A stretch of DNA of 64,000 bases from an uncultured Actinomycetes bacterium (GCA_900314645.1 OMWB01000012.1:1-64000); one strand, 5' to 3'. Positions 1-8,003 are shown, counted from the stretch's first letter. Translations and numbers: made by a program. The notes: generated by a model not told the origin, from the letters alone.

Positions 1-2
1 TG

Positions 3-167
3 ATCGGCGGCAAGGACTACTACTTCGACTCCTCGGGCGCCATGGCCAAGAGCAAGTGGGTAGGCAACTACTACCTGAAGGCCGACGGCACCATGGCCAG
101 GAACGAGTGGGTCGACGGCGGCAGATACCACGTCGACAAGAACGGCAAGTACGACAAGAAGCGGTAA
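3..167 (+). CDS. C-terminal fragment of a surface protein with cell-wall-binding repeats (5' end outside window)
   Basis: An open frame enters from the left edge and stops at TAA 165-167. The visible 54 residues contain aromatic/glycine repeats of the choline-binding (CW_binding_1) type, such as YYFDSSGAMAKSKWVGNYYL followed by KADGTMARNEW, and end in a lysine-rich tail. In this family such repeats hold secreted proteins to cell-wall polymers. The same repeat style recurs in the surface protein at 58816-60354, so the two are probably related by family. The N-terminal domain that would define the function is not in the window. A terminator hairpin follows 30 bases downstream. Confidence 0.85.
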   Translation: MGGKDYYFDSSGAMAKSKWVGNYYLKADGTMARNEWVDGGRYHVDKNGKYDKKR

Positions 168-196
168 TCCCTAGCTAGCCAAGGGATGCCACAACG

Positions 197-226
197 GGGC
201 GGCCTCACCTTCGGGTGGGGCCGCCC
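197..226 (+). terminator. Rho-independent terminator after the surface protein
   Basis: A 13-bp stem (GGGCGGCCTCACC against GGTGGGGCCGCCC, one G-U pair) has a TTCG tetraloop and is followed by TTTG. It sits between the stop at 167 and the convergent kinase gene ending at 286, so it could serve both directions. Confidence 0.85.
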
Positions 227-285
227 TTTGTTCAACACGCTGTAAGACACCGGTCTCGAACGGCCAGGCCCTGGCTGAGCGGCAA

Positions 286-1143
286 TCAACGCAGGGGAAT
301 CATCACGGTTGCGATAAACGTGTCTCCTGCTGACTCGAACTCGGCAACGCCACCGTGGTATTGGGCGATAGTTTGCACAATACTGGTTCCCCAGCCATGC
401 TTGGACTCGCTCTGAGGCCTGATTCTTATCCTCTTCTCGCCAACTAGATGATGTCGCTGCGGATTGCGCACCTGTATGAAAAGCTGTCCAGCCTGGATGC
501 GCCCACACAGCGTGATCTCAGGCTGGCGCGTAGGATTCTCGGCACGCAGCGCCTTACACTCGTTGAGGGCGTTGTCAATCAGGTTGAACAGCAGCGAGGC
601 GACTTCAGCGTTCTGCAGCGGAAGCTCCTGCGGCAAGTCAATCTTGCTGTCAAGCCGCACGCCTGCCTCCTCGCACTCCCGTGCCTTCACCTCCATGATG
701 GCGGCTACGGTTACGTTGGCGCATGGTTGGCGCTTCATGTCTGACGCAATGTCAAGACCCAGCCAAAGGTGCTTCGTTGCGTCCTCGGCATGTCCCGCCG
801 CAAGGTCTTCGCGTGCCTTTGCAAGCTCTGCCTCGACACCCAGGCCAATCTCGCGTGTGCGCCGCTCTTCACGCTCAGCCAGCTGGCGGTAATGCTCCAG
901 CGTCTGCTGAAGCTGTTGGCTCACGTCTTGAGCGTAGACTTGCTCGATGCGGTCGAGCGCTTGTAGTAGATAGTGGGTGGCATACCAATCAGCCAATCCA
1001 AGCGCAAGGGCAATGGCTGCTGACACAACCATGTCAAGCAATTGCAGCGCTGGAGCCGCCAGTGAGTGAGCGTACGTCAGGAGGCCCAGCTGCAATACAT
1101 ACAGCGTGACACCAAGTGCGAGGATGACGTGGCGCCTATTCAT
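286..1143 (-). CDS. Membrane GHKL ATPase, catalytic half of an apparently split LytTR-system histidine kinase
   Basis: The protein has 285 residues. Two membrane segments lie near residues 7-25 and 33-52, then a coiled linker, then a GHKL-type ATPase: N-box LLFNLIDNALNEC (184-196) and a glycine-rich lid HGWGTSIVQTIAQYHGG (249-265). At the place of the phospho-acceptor helix (94-107) the sequence RTREIGLGVEAEL has no histidine. The longer in-frame start at 1284 lies inside the upstream gene. ATG 1143 overlaps that gene's stop by 8 nt (ATGAATAG), which suggests translational coupling, so it was chosen. Inference: it phosphorylates the histidine carried by the partner at 1136-2041 in a heterodimer. 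An independent regulatory ATPase is possible. Confidence 0.8.
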   Translation of the reverse strand: MNRRHVILALGVTLYVLQLGLLTYAHSLAAPALQLLDMVVSAAIALALGLADWYATHYLLQALDRIEQVYAQDVSQQLQQTLEHYRQLAEREERRTREIGLGVEAELAKAREDLAAGHAEDATKHLWLGLDIASDMKRQPCANVTVAAIMEVKARECEEAGVRLDSKIDLPQELPLQNAEVASLLFNLIDNALNECKALRAENPTRQPEITLCGRIQAGQLFIQVRNPQRHHLVGEKRIRIRPQSESKHGWGTSIVQTIAQYHGGVAEFESAGDTFIATVMIPLR

Positions 1144-2041
1144 GCTCTGCCCTAGCATCGTTGGGTGTAGGCCCAGCAAACTGGCGCACCATGTCCTGGA
1201 ATCCAGAAAGGTACTCGTCAGCCTCGGCAAAGCGGCCTTGGTCAGCAAGCGCGTGCACAATGCCAATCTGGTTTGCGAGGTCATGGCGTATGCGCCGCAT
1301 CGCCGTGGATCGGCTTGTCATGCGTTCAGCTTCTTCCATGAGGTGCTTGATTTGGCGCTTATTCGCTGCCCGAAGCGCAATCTCTCGCTTTGCGTGGGCA
1401 TCCCATCGGGCAATGCGTAAGAGCAAAAGGCTGATAGTTACGGCAAGAATCGCGCCCAGGCCCGTAACCACCGGCACGATGGCGCTCTCCACGTTGCCTA
1501 GGTCAAAGCGCACCAGAAGCATGACGAAGAACATGAACGAACTCGTCATCATGATGAATGCCGTCGGCTCAAAGGCCTCGTCCCAAGCGTCATCGGTACG
1601 GCGCAAAAGGGCTATGGCCGCCTCGCATGTGATAGTGGTCGTGAAGATGAGTACCGTATAGACCAGCGTGATGGTCAGGGGGGCGGCTTCAGAAAGGTTG
1701 GAGGGGAACGGTTGCCCGCTCAGCATGTAGTAAACAAGCGTCCCGATAATCTCCGTCAGAAGAACGACCATGTTAAGGAAGGCGATACGGGTGAGCCGCT
1801 GTCCAATCGGACCATGTGACATGACCATAGGGATGGCGAGATTTGCGAGTACGTTAACGATGAAGGCGCGGACGATGGGATTGAACCCCATAAAAAGCAT
1901 GGTGAAGCTCATGCCAAAGCAGCACAACCACAGAAGCAGAGAGAGGAGTACTGACCTAATGTCAAGCACCATGCAAAACGCTCGTCTTACGATGAGCTCA
2001 ACCGACATGCTGAAGGAAACGTAAAGTACGATGGATAGCAT
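1136..2041 (-). CDS. Multi-pass membrane protein carrying the histidine-kinase phospho-acceptor helix but no ATPase domain
   Basis: The protein has 301 residues. The first ~210 contain about six to seven hydrophobic segments. A cytoplasmic helix follows with the H-box RRIRHDLANQIG (acceptor H253), typical of GHKL/LytS-like sensor kinases. The protein stops about 48 residues after the histidine, where a normal kinase would continue into the ATPase domain. That domain is found in the next gene, which starts inside this stop codon. The response regulator ends 8 bases upstream, so the three genes form one operon. No frameshift joins the two halves: both frames are clean and the downstream half has its own membrane segments. 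Confidence 0.82.
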   Translation of the reverse strand: MLSIVLYVSFSMSVELIVRRAFCMVLDIRSVLLSLLLWLCCFGMSFTMLFMGFNPIVRAFIVNVLANLAIPMVMSHGPIGQRLTRIAFLNMVVLLTEIIGTLVYYMLSGQPFPSNLSEAAPLTITLVYTVLIFTTTITCEAAIALLRRTDDAWDEAFEPTAFIMMTSSFMFFVMLLVRFDLGNVESAIVPVVTGLGAILAVTISLLLLRIARWDAHAKREIALRAANKRQIKHLMEEAERMTSRSTAMRRIRHDLANQIGIVHALADQGRFAEADEYLSGFQDMVRQFAGPTPNDARAEHE

Positions 2042-2049
2042 GCCAGTAC

Positions 2050-2766
2050 CTACGAGCGACTCGCAAGATACATGAGAAGATCGTGCTGAAGCTCGTGTGC
2101 GCGACGACGGCTGACTGGCAGACGTGTCCCGTCGTGTAGGGTTACTTCGCTTTCGTCGAGCGAACTCACGGCAGCAAGGTTGACTACGAAGCTGCGATGG
2201 CAGCGCGAGAACGTGCTGGGGAGCTGCCTCTGCAAATCATCGAGCTTGGCATAGGTCTCCATCTCGCGGCCGAGGCAGTGCACGATTACCTTGTGCAAGC
2301 GGCTTTCAAGGTAGAGGATCGACGAGGCATTGATAAGCTGCTCCTTGTGTCCGACCTTGATGCGCAACATGGCGGGGCGCGTGCGTGAGAGCTGTGCCAA
2401 CGCACGATTCAGCGCGTCGGCCAGGCGCTCGGGATCAATGGGCTTGAGCAAAAAGTAGACGTGCTTGGTGACATATACCTCTAGTGCTTGCTGAAGGTAT
2501 CCGCTCACGTAGATGACTTGCGTTCCGCTTTCCGGTGGAAAAAGCTGGCTCACCATCTGGATGCCGGTGGGCTGCCCTTCCTGCATGATTACATCACAGA
2601 GGAGCACGTCAACCTGTGTGCCAGCACAAACGAGGTCATGCAGCTCCTGTGGCCCGCACGCGTCAATGATGACGTGGGGTAGGCCTTCGGGCAGCGCCTG
2701 TTCCACGAGCTCGTGGATGCATGACAGGCTGTGCGTATCGTCGTCACAGATGGCGATGGTAATCAT
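2050..2766 (-). CDS. LytTR-family response regulator
   Basis: The protein has 238 residues. The receiver domain starts MITIAICDDD (acidic pocket) with the phospho-acceptor in VDVLLCDVIMQEG and the conserved lysine in FLLKPID. A LytTR DNA-binding domain follows from about residue 130, with INASSILYLESRLHKVIVHC, CHRSFVVNL and LPVSRRR. LytTR proteins bind direct repeats upstream of cell-envelope, bacteriocin or quorum genes. An in-frame ATG at 2829 adds 21 unlikely residues; ATG 2766 gives the canonical receiver start, with GGGAGG about 12 nt upstream. It is the first gene of the operon with the split kinase. Its targets cannot be read from the window. Confidence 0.9.
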   Translation of the reverse strand: MITIAICDDDTHSLSCIHELVEQALPEGLPHVIIDACGPQELHDLVCAGTQVDVLLCDVIMQEGQPTGIQMVSQLFPPESGTQVIYVSGYLQQALEVYVTKHVYFLLKPIDPERLADALNRALAQLSRTRPAMLRIKVGHKEQLINASSILYLESRLHKVIVHCLGREMETYAKLDDLQRQLPSTFSRCHRSFVVNLAAVSSLDESEVTLHDGTRLPVSRRRAHELQHDLLMYLASRS

Positions 2767-3029
2767 CGGAGGGGGATGCCTCCCTCGGCTTTGGTGCGCT
2801 AGTATCATTCTACTTGAAAGGATGAACAATCTGACGAACAGGATGTAACGTTAGCATACATCTTATGCAAGTACTACACATAATGTGGCCGAACGTGTCA
2901 AATCTCAGACCAAGAATGTCGGATAGCGCCTTCAGGCACCTTAATGCACGAGAAGTATGTTAACTAAGTCGTACAGAAAGAACCGTAAATGATTGAAACA
3001 ACAGGCAATTCGTTCGAGGGGACCGCGTC

Positions 3030-3248
3030 ATGAATTTTCTGCAGCTGCTGCGAAAGCGCAAAGGCAAGAGTCAGCAAGACATGGCCGACCTGCTGGGCAT
3101 GACGCGACAGACCTACGCGCGGCGAGAATCGCATCCCGAGAGCATGACCATCGAGGAAGCCATGCTCGTAAGCCGTGTGCTCGATGTTGACGTGGGACAT
3201 CTGGCGACAGGTATCGCCCGCTTTGTTGACGAAGCGCCAAGGGAGTAA
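3030..3248 (+). CDS. Small XRE-family (Cro/CI-type) transcriptional regulator
   Basis: The protein has 72 residues and is essentially one helix-turn-helix domain: LRKRKGKSQQDMADLLGMTRQTYARRE, followed by a helix IEEAMLVSRVLDVDVGHLATG. A GAGGGG Shine-Dalgarno sequence lies 9 nt before the ATG. It is divergent from the LytTR operon across about 260 bases of relatively AT-rich DNA (2767-3029) that probably holds both promoters; no clear -35/-10 pair could be assigned. Similar stand-alone XRE proteins are often autoregulators. The target is unknown. Confidence 0.85.
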   Translation: MNFLQLLRKRKGKSQQDMADLLGMTRQTYARRESHPESMTIEEAMLVSRVLDVDVGHLATGIARFVDEAPRE

Positions 3249-3252
3249 GTAG

Positions 3253-3321
3253 AGCTACGGAAAAGGGGGCATCCCCAACCCGCATCCATCGCGGATTGGG
3301 GATGCCCCCTTTTCCGTAGCT
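3253..3321. terminator. Long bidirectional terminator hairpin between convergent genes
   Basis: The arms AGCTACGGAAAAGGGGGCAT... (3253-) and ...ATGCCCCCTTTTCCGTAGCT (-3321) form a stem of more than 25 bp with A/T runs on both sides. It lies 4 bases after the XRE gene and 12 before the end of the convergent membrane-protein gene, so it can stop transcription from both strands. Confidence 0.88.
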
Positions 3322-3333
3322 ACGTTTGTACGG

Positions 3334-4536
3334 CTAGCCCTCGTTCTCAGTGGCGCCGTCGTTAACAGGCTCTTCGACGGATCCGTCATCCTCCTGGATG
3401 GGCTCTTCGTCATCGGGCACTACGAAGGCTTGGGGCTCGGGAGCCGGGGCGGGTTCCGGTTCTGGCTCAGCTTCTACCACGGGCTCAGGCTCATATGACG
3501 TGTCATCGTAGGTGTATTCATCGTAGGATTCGTCGTACGAATCGTCGTATGTTTCCTCAATTACAACGGACTCAGACTCAGGTTCTGGCTCAGGCTCGGG
3601 CTCTGGTTCTGGCTCAGGTTCGGGCTCGGGAAGCACGGCAGTGACCTTGACTTCCTTGCCCTCAAGGTCGAGTGGGGCGTTTCCGTTGGTCTGTGGCATA
3701 CTCACGCCAGCCGCTTCCAGGGCGTCAGAAAGACTCTTGGACAGTGCATAACCGTCCGCCGCAGCCATGTACGCAGCAAGCTTTCCGCTTCTTAGTTCTC
3801 CGGGAACCTCGGATATGGCCAAGAGGTTATCACCGCCGTCAGCCTGCACAATCCACGTGAGCCCAGTGAAGAGCGTGCCCCCATCGCCTGCCTTAACTGC
3901 CACGAAGGTATCCGTGAGCTGAGCCGCAAGCGCTGAGGCGCGTCGCGCCGTCGCGACGGTGAGAGCTTTAGCATCGATAGGCTCGTTCTTCGCGAGGGTC
4001 TGTGTGACTACAACGTGGCCGTCGCGCAGGGCAACGCCTAGATGGTCGGCCGGAACGGAGACATCCACCTTCTTGAACTTGAGCTCCCCGATGAGGGCGA
4101 TGATGTCGGTAGTTGTGAGACCGGGCTCTATCTCGGGAACCTCTTCAACAGTGAGGGGTTCCTGCGTCTGGAGAACGGGTTCAGGCTCGCGGGCTGCCAT
4201 GATTCTCGGCACAAAGATGAAGGCGCAGACGAGAACGAAGGAAACGGCCACAATGCCCGAGATGAGGGCGGGGGAGAGCCCTGCGCCCCTCGTCCGTCCC
4301 TCGTCCACCCTGTGCAGATCGATGCCATATACGGGAACGCCTCCGTCAGCAAACTCTTCCGATGCGGAGGCGACGTCGGCCGCGGCGCTCAGTGGCATAA
4401 AGCCGTACTGGGAATCGAGGTTTTGCACTGCAGTGATTGCCTCTATGTGGTCCTCCTGGGCAAGGGGCGCCTCGTCATCAGGAAGATCGAGGTACTCGAG
4501 TGGCAGCTCAAGACCGTTGATCTTGTTGTCTTCCAT
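3334..4536 (-). CDS. Single-pass membrane protein with acidic Pro-Glu repeat tail, function unknown
   Basis: The protein has 400 residues and belongs to no family I recognise. The N-terminal ~85 residues are acidic and lack a signal peptide. One membrane segment (LSPALISGIVAVSFVLVCAF, about 88-107) follows. A globular outer region comes next (about 125-290, including TTDIIALIGELKFKKVDVSV), then an (EP)n repeat, a D/S/Y-rich stretch (DDSYDESYDEY) and a second Pro-Glu stretch. The layout suggests a cytosolic N-terminus and an outside C-terminus in which the repeats act as a wall-spanning spacer. AGAAGGG lies 9 nt before the ATG. It is divergent from the AmaP operon across 4537-4703. Confidence 0.75.
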   Translation of the reverse strand: MEDNKINGLELPLEYLDLPDDEAPLAQEDHIEAITAVQNLDSQYGFMPLSAAADVASASEEFADGGVPVYGIDLHRVDEGRTRGAGLSPALISGIVAVSFVLVCAFIFVPRIMAAREPEPVLQTQEPLTVEEVPEIEPGLTTTDIIALIGELKFKKVDVSVPADHLGVALRDGHVVVTQTLAKNEPIDAKALTVATARRASALAAQLTDTFVAVKAGDGGTLFTGLTWIVQADGGDNLLAISEVPGELRSGKLAAYMAAADGYALSKSLSDALEAAGVSMPQTNGNAPLDLEGKEVKVTAVLPEPEPEPEPEPEPEPEPESESVVIEETYDDSYDESYDEYTYDDTSYEPEPVVEAEPEPEPAPAPEPQAFVVPDDEEPIQEDDGSVEEPVNDGATENEG

Positions 4537-4703
4537 CCACAGAACCCTTCTTTTGTATATCTCAATCAGTTTAGAGCAGTTGGAAGATCAAGACGAGTCA
4601 CGCCCACAGTCTGCACAACACTACATGACCGCCAGAAGCGCTATCCTTAAGAGGACTCCGCATGGGGTAATTCTGGTGTGCAAGCAGGTAGGGAGCGTGG
4701 CAC

Positions 4704-5399
4704 ATGAACGTGTTCAAGCGCATAGCGTTGTTTGTGTTTGGCCTGACAGGAATCATCGCATTGGTGACGCTTATGCTGCCGTGGGTGGGCCCGTGGACAC
4801 GTGCCGCAGCTTCACTCATGGCCTTGCAGTGGTATGCCTACGTGGTGGAAGGAGCGGCGGCGGTTACGTTGGTTGGCCTCATCATCACGTTGGGTCGCGC
4901 GCTGCTGACGCCGCACAACGCCAAGACCGTGCGGGTGAGCAAGTCAAACGGTGATGAGGTGACCGTGTCTACGGCTGCCATCGCCTCGCAGGCCGCCCAT
5001 ATCGTGGAGGAAGACCGCGAGTACTTTGCCGAGAAGGTTTGGGTCACGGCTCGTCGACGCGGCAAGGTTCGCGTTGCGATACGCGTACGTCCGGCACATG
5101 CGGTGGACGTGACGGTCGAGGGCGCGCGTCTGCACGACCGGTTGGCAAAGGGTTTGGCCGCCGTGTGCGGCAAGTCGCTCGACCGTGTCGAGCTTGAGTT
5201 TGTCGAGCCAGACTCGCTTGACCCCAAGCCTGACTACCTGAAGGTATCGGCTGACGAGCAGGCAGCTCAGGAGGCGCACTACACGAACCCTGCGGCACCG
5301 CTTGAGGCCACTTACGAGGTGCCTACTGACATTACGGTGCACATGCCGGTAGCAACTCCGGTGGAGGAGTCCAACGAGAGTGAGGGGTGGCATGTCTGA
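4704..5399 (+). CDS. amaP: Alkaline shock response membrane anchor protein AmaP
   Basis: The protein has 231 residues. Two N-terminal membrane segments (IALFVFGLTGIIALVTLMLP and VVEGAAAVTLVGLIITLG, roughly 6-26 and 47-66) are followed by a soluble domain with DEVTVSTAAIASQAAHIVEE and VAIRVRPAHAVDVTVEG, the layout of AmaP. AmaP anchors the cytosolic Asp23 protein to the membrane in Gram-positive envelope-stress systems. The two genes that follow encode a DUF2273 protein and Asp23, the standard partners. The last 8 bases overlap the next start. The family call is firm; the stress role is known for the family, not shown here. Confidence 0.9.
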   Translation: MNVFKRIALFVFGLTGIIALVTLMLPWVGPWTRAAASLMALQWYAYVVEGAAAVTLVGLIITLGRALLTPHNAKTVRVSKSNGDEVTVSTAAIASQAAHIVEEDREYFAEKVWVTARRRGKVRVAIRVRPAHAVDVTVEGARLHDRLAKGLAAVCGKSLDRVELEFVEPDSLDPKPDYLKVSADEQAAQEAHYTNPAAPLEATYEVPTDITVHMPVATPVEESNESEGWHV

Positions 5400-5970
5400 G
5401 GCAAAGCTTCCCAAGGTGGTAGTCGAGCAGACGGAGCCTGCAGAGGCGCCGAACGCTGACGACGTTGCGCTGACAAAGGTCATCGTGGAGGACGAGGCGG
5501 CGCAGGATGAGGACGCTGAAGAGCTGGCGTCTGACGGCGTGATGACTGACGAGGGTGCTCTTGAGGAGGACGAGCAGGAATCCGTTGCTGCTGAGGAGGC
5601 TGAGGACGCTGCCGAGGAGGCCGCGCCTGAGGTCGAGGAGTCCGTGGAGGAGACGGTGGCGCGTGAAGAGCCTGCCGCATCGACAGAGACGCCAAAGCCG
5701 TCGCCTAAGGTTGCCGCCGCTCCCGCTTCGCCCAAACCCGCTGAGCCACCAGTGCTTAATCCCTGGCTCCACCGGCAGTTCCCTGGGCATGAGCATGCGG
5801 TGGTTGGCTGCTTGGTTGGCCTGTTCTTTGCGTTGGTGGTGCTCTATGTAGGCATCCCTCGTGGGCTGTTCATCGTCGCGTGCATGGCGGTAGGCATGTT
5901 CGTGGGTATGTACTTTGATGGTGATTCGCGTCTGACGGGTGCCGTGCGGGCGCTCCGAGGAAAGAAGTAA
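5392..5970 (+). CDS. DUF2273-type small membrane protein with a long acidic N-terminal extension
   Basis: The protein has 192 residues from ATG 5392, which overlaps the amaP stop as ATGTCTGA with GAGGGG upstream; a GTG at 5380 is the alternative. The first ~115 residues are acidic, Ala/Glu/Asp-rich and low-complexity, then Pro/Ala/Lys-rich. The C-terminal ~70 residues match DUF2273: a PGHEHAVVGCLVGLFFALVV hydrophobic segment, a second one (GLFIVACMAVGMFVGMYFDG) and a basic end. Typical DUF2273 proteins have only the ~60-residue membrane part, so the acidic extension is unusual. It may contact Asp23 or AmaP. Confidence 0.82.
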   Translation: MSEAKLPKVVVEQTEPAEAPNADDVALTKVIVEDEAAQDEDAEELASDGVMTDEGALEEDEQESVAAEEAEDAAEEAAPEVEESVEETVAREEPAASTETPKPSPKVAAAPASPKPAEPPVLNPWLHRQFPGHEHAVVGCLVGLFFALVVLYVGIPRGLFIVACMAVGMFVGMYFDGDSRLTGAVRALRGKK

Positions 5971-6015
5971 CAGTAACTGGCGGAAGCATGTCAGTGGTAC
6001 CGAAAGGAGACGACC

Positions 6016-6651
6016 ATGATCGATCTTGAGAAGAAGCTGGCGTTTGATGACGGTGACAACTTCGCCGAATACGAGGAGATAGCTGAAGAGGAGCAGGCTG
6101 AGGACGAGGCTCTCGAGGACGAGGCTGAAGACGAGGACGAGGCTCTCGAGGACGACGAGGACAGCGTCATCTTCTCTGAGGATGAGGAGGATTTGGAGTC
6201 TGAGGACTCGCTCACCTTCTCGAACGGTGTGATTGAGAAGATCGTTGCCATCGCCATGCGCAGTGTGCCCGGTGTGGTGGGCATGAAGGGCGGCCTCATC
6301 AACCGCATCCAGGATGCGTTTGGCGCCACGGACGCGCGCAAGGGCGTCTCCGTCGAGGTCACGCCCGAGAGCGCGGTGAAGGTGAACGTATCTGTGTTCA
6401 TCGAGTACGGTGCCTATGCGCCGCAGGTGTTTGAGGACGTTAAGAAGGCTATCGTCAAGCAGGTTACCGGCATGACGGGTCTGGCGGTGGCTGGTGTCAA
6501 CCTGCGCATCGAGGACGTGCTGACGCCCGAGGAGGTTGCAGCCCGCAACAGCGAGACCGAAGCTGCCGCGCCGGCGCCCGCTCCCGCGCTGGAAACGGTT
6601 GAGGAAGAGGAGGCAGCCGAGGAGGTTGTCGAGGAAGGGTCGGATGCCTAG
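6016..6651 (+). CDS. Asp23/Gls24 family envelope stress protein
   Basis: The protein has 211 residues. The Asp23 domain (about 68-175) shows LTFSNGVIEKIVAIAMRSVP, VSVEVTPESAVKVNVSVFIE and VTGMTGLAVAGVNLRIEDVL. It is preceded by a ~60-residue Glu/Asp-rich repeat stretch and followed by an Ala/Pro/Glu tail; neither belongs to the core family. AAAGGAG precedes the ATG. Asp23 proteins form a layer under the membrane, recruited by AmaP, which is encoded two genes upstream. The last 8 bases (ATGCCTAG) overlap the next start, so the acyltransferase appears translationally coupled. Confidence 0.9.
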   Translation: MIDLEKKLAFDDGDNFAEYEEIAEEEQAEDEALEDEAEDEDEALEDDEDSVIFSEDEEDLESEDSLTFSNGVIEKIVAIAMRSVPGVVGMKGGLINRIQDAFGATDARKGVSVEVTPESAVKVNVSVFIEYGAYAPQVFEDVKKAIVKQVTGMTGLAVAGVNLRIEDVLTPEEVAARNSETEAAAPAPAPALETVEEEEAAEEVVEEGSDA

Positions 6652-7684
6652 TCCCTCTCGCCACAAGGAAGACCAAAGTGCGACGCGCGGTCGGCGCGTC
6701 GCATGCTTTGAATGGGCACGTGCATTGGGCTGCGTCGCCATTGTGGCCCTGCACGTGTACACCACGCTGTGGGAATCGGTGGGGCGCGCCTCGTTTGGCC
6801 CAGCGCGCGCCTTCGTGGAGGGCTCGCTCTCCATCCTGCTGGGGCGTTGGGCCGTGCCCGTGTTCCTGATGGTTACCGGAGCGCTGCTGCTTGACCCCGA
6901 CAAAGATATGGGCTGGGAACGGTTGCGCCGCTACATAGGTCGCATGCTGTTTGTACTGGCTACGTTTGGGCTGGCGTTTTGCCTCATTGAGAGTGTGTAT
7001 GATCACCGCGCGTTCTCGATTGCCGTGGTGGGGGAAGCCATATGGCATCTGCTGACCGCGCAATCGTGGGGGCACTTATGGTACGTGTACGCACTTTTGG
7101 GCCTGTACGCGCTGACGCCCGCGTTGCGGAGGCTCACGGCGATGCGTGACCGTCGGGCGCTCGAGCTGGTGCTTGGTGTGTTGTACGTGGTCGTGCTGGG
7201 TGGGATGACGGCTCTGCATGTGGTTCAGCACACGCTGTTTTTGCGCGTGAACCTGCTGCCCGCGCTCTTCTATTATGTGCTTGGTTGGTACGTGTGGGAG
7301 TACCTGCAGCTGGATGCCCGCACGGTGGGTCTGGGCGTGGCGTCGGTGGCGGCGCTTCTCGTGTGTCAGGCCTTCGATCATGGTGAGATGGCGCTGCCGC
7401 AGTACTGCTTGGTGGCTCCCTATGGGGTGCTGGTGTTTCTGCTGCTGCGGCGTTTTGCGGTGCGACCGCCTGAAGAGGTGCCAGTCGTTGGGTTTTTGGC
7501 AGATCGCAGCTTTGGCGTGTACGTGGTGCATCCGCTTTTCCTACATGTGCTGGTGCGAGTCCTTGACCCATTGGCGTTTCCGCCGGGCCTCTACGAGCTG
7601 CTTGCCTTTGCGGTGACGCTTGCGGGCTCGCTGGTGCTGGTTGACGTGGTGCGCCGCATCCCCGGCTTTGCCGAACGCGTGTAG
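6644..7684 (+). CDS. Acyltransferase 3 family integral membrane protein
   Basis: The protein has 346 residues and about ten membrane segments. The start of the family is clear: RRVACFEWARALGCVAIVAL followed by H-V-Y, then GRWAVPVFLMVTGALLLDP and the terminal FGVYVVHPLFLHVL. These enzymes move acetyl or other acyl groups onto extracytoplasmic sugars, wall polymers or lipids. The longer frame from 6536 lies inside asp23; ATG 6644 overlaps its stop by 8 nt and is preferred. As the last gene of the envelope-stress operon it may modify a wall glycan. The first unit of the repeat array begins 5 bases after its stop. Confidence 0.85.
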   Translation: MPSPSRHKEDQSATRGRRVACFEWARALGCVAIVALHVYTTLWESVGRASFGPARAFVEGSLSILLGRWAVPVFLMVTGALLLDPDKDMGWERLRRYIGRMLFVLATFGLAFCLIESVYDHRAFSIAVVGEAIWHLLTAQSWGHLWYVYALLGLYALTPALRRLTAMRDRRALELVLGVLYVVVLGGMTALHVVQHTLFLRVNLLPALFYYVLGWYVWEYLQLDARTVGLGVASVAALLVCQAFDHGEMALPQYCLVAPYGVLVFLLLRRFAVRPPEEVPVVGFLADRSFGVYVVHPLFLHVLVRVLDPLAFPPGLYELLAFAVTLAGSLVLVDVVRRIPGFAERV

Positions 7685-7689
7685 GCGCG

Positions 7690-8003
7690 GGAACGCCATC
7701 TGGTTTCGTACCATCCCTGTCCGCTAGCTGGGAACCTTATTCGGTTTGGTACCGCACTCGAAGGGTTGCCTGGAACGCTATTCGGTTTGGTACCACGCAA
7801 TAGGCGGGTGCTGGAACGCAATTGCGTTTCGTACCACTCCTAACGGCCAACCGGGAACCTTATTCGGTTTGGTACCGCACTCTAGGCGGGGATTCTACGG
7901 TACGAAACGCAATAAGGTTCCAGCGGGAGGCTCCGCGGTGGCACCAAACGAGATAGCGTTCCAGCGAGCAACCGCACACTGTCACCAAACGCAATAAGGC
8001 TCC
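7690..8003. repeat. Array of 24-bp repeats at 41-bp period, five forward then three inverted units
   Basis: Forward 24-bp units begin at 7690, 7731, 7772, 7813 and 7854; inverted units begin at 7898, 7939 and 7980. Every step within an orientation is exactly 41 bp (24-bp unit plus 17-bp spacer), and a 20-bp centre separates the two halves. Each unit starts GGAAC, contains GGTTTGGTACC (or GTTTCGTACC) and ends A or G, so its ends are imperfectly complementary. The spacers are diverged but related. Transcribed, the halves could pair into one long imperfect hairpin. The remaining DNA to 8174 holds a shared end motif CCGTTGCAA (8039-8047) and a TTGACA (8128-8133) before the next gene. Confidence 0.93.

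Noticed and set aside
286-2041. Frameshift in a single histidine kinase gene
   Set aside because: Each half has its own membrane segments and start signal, and the overlap is a clean 8-nt start-stop junction, so two genes fit better than an interrupted one.
5332-6903. 523-codon open frame on the minus strand
   Set aside because: It spans three plus-strand genes of the AmaP operon and has no family features.
7746-7997. Open frame of 83 codons across the first repeat array
   Set aside because: The frame is a by-product of the 41-bp modules (repeated SVWYH / GTKRN-like peptides), with no Shine-Dalgarno sequence and no match outside the repeats.
7690-8003. CRISPR array
   Set aside because: Period and unit size invite the call, but the units invert halfway, spacers are only 17 bp and related to one another, and no cas gene is in the window.
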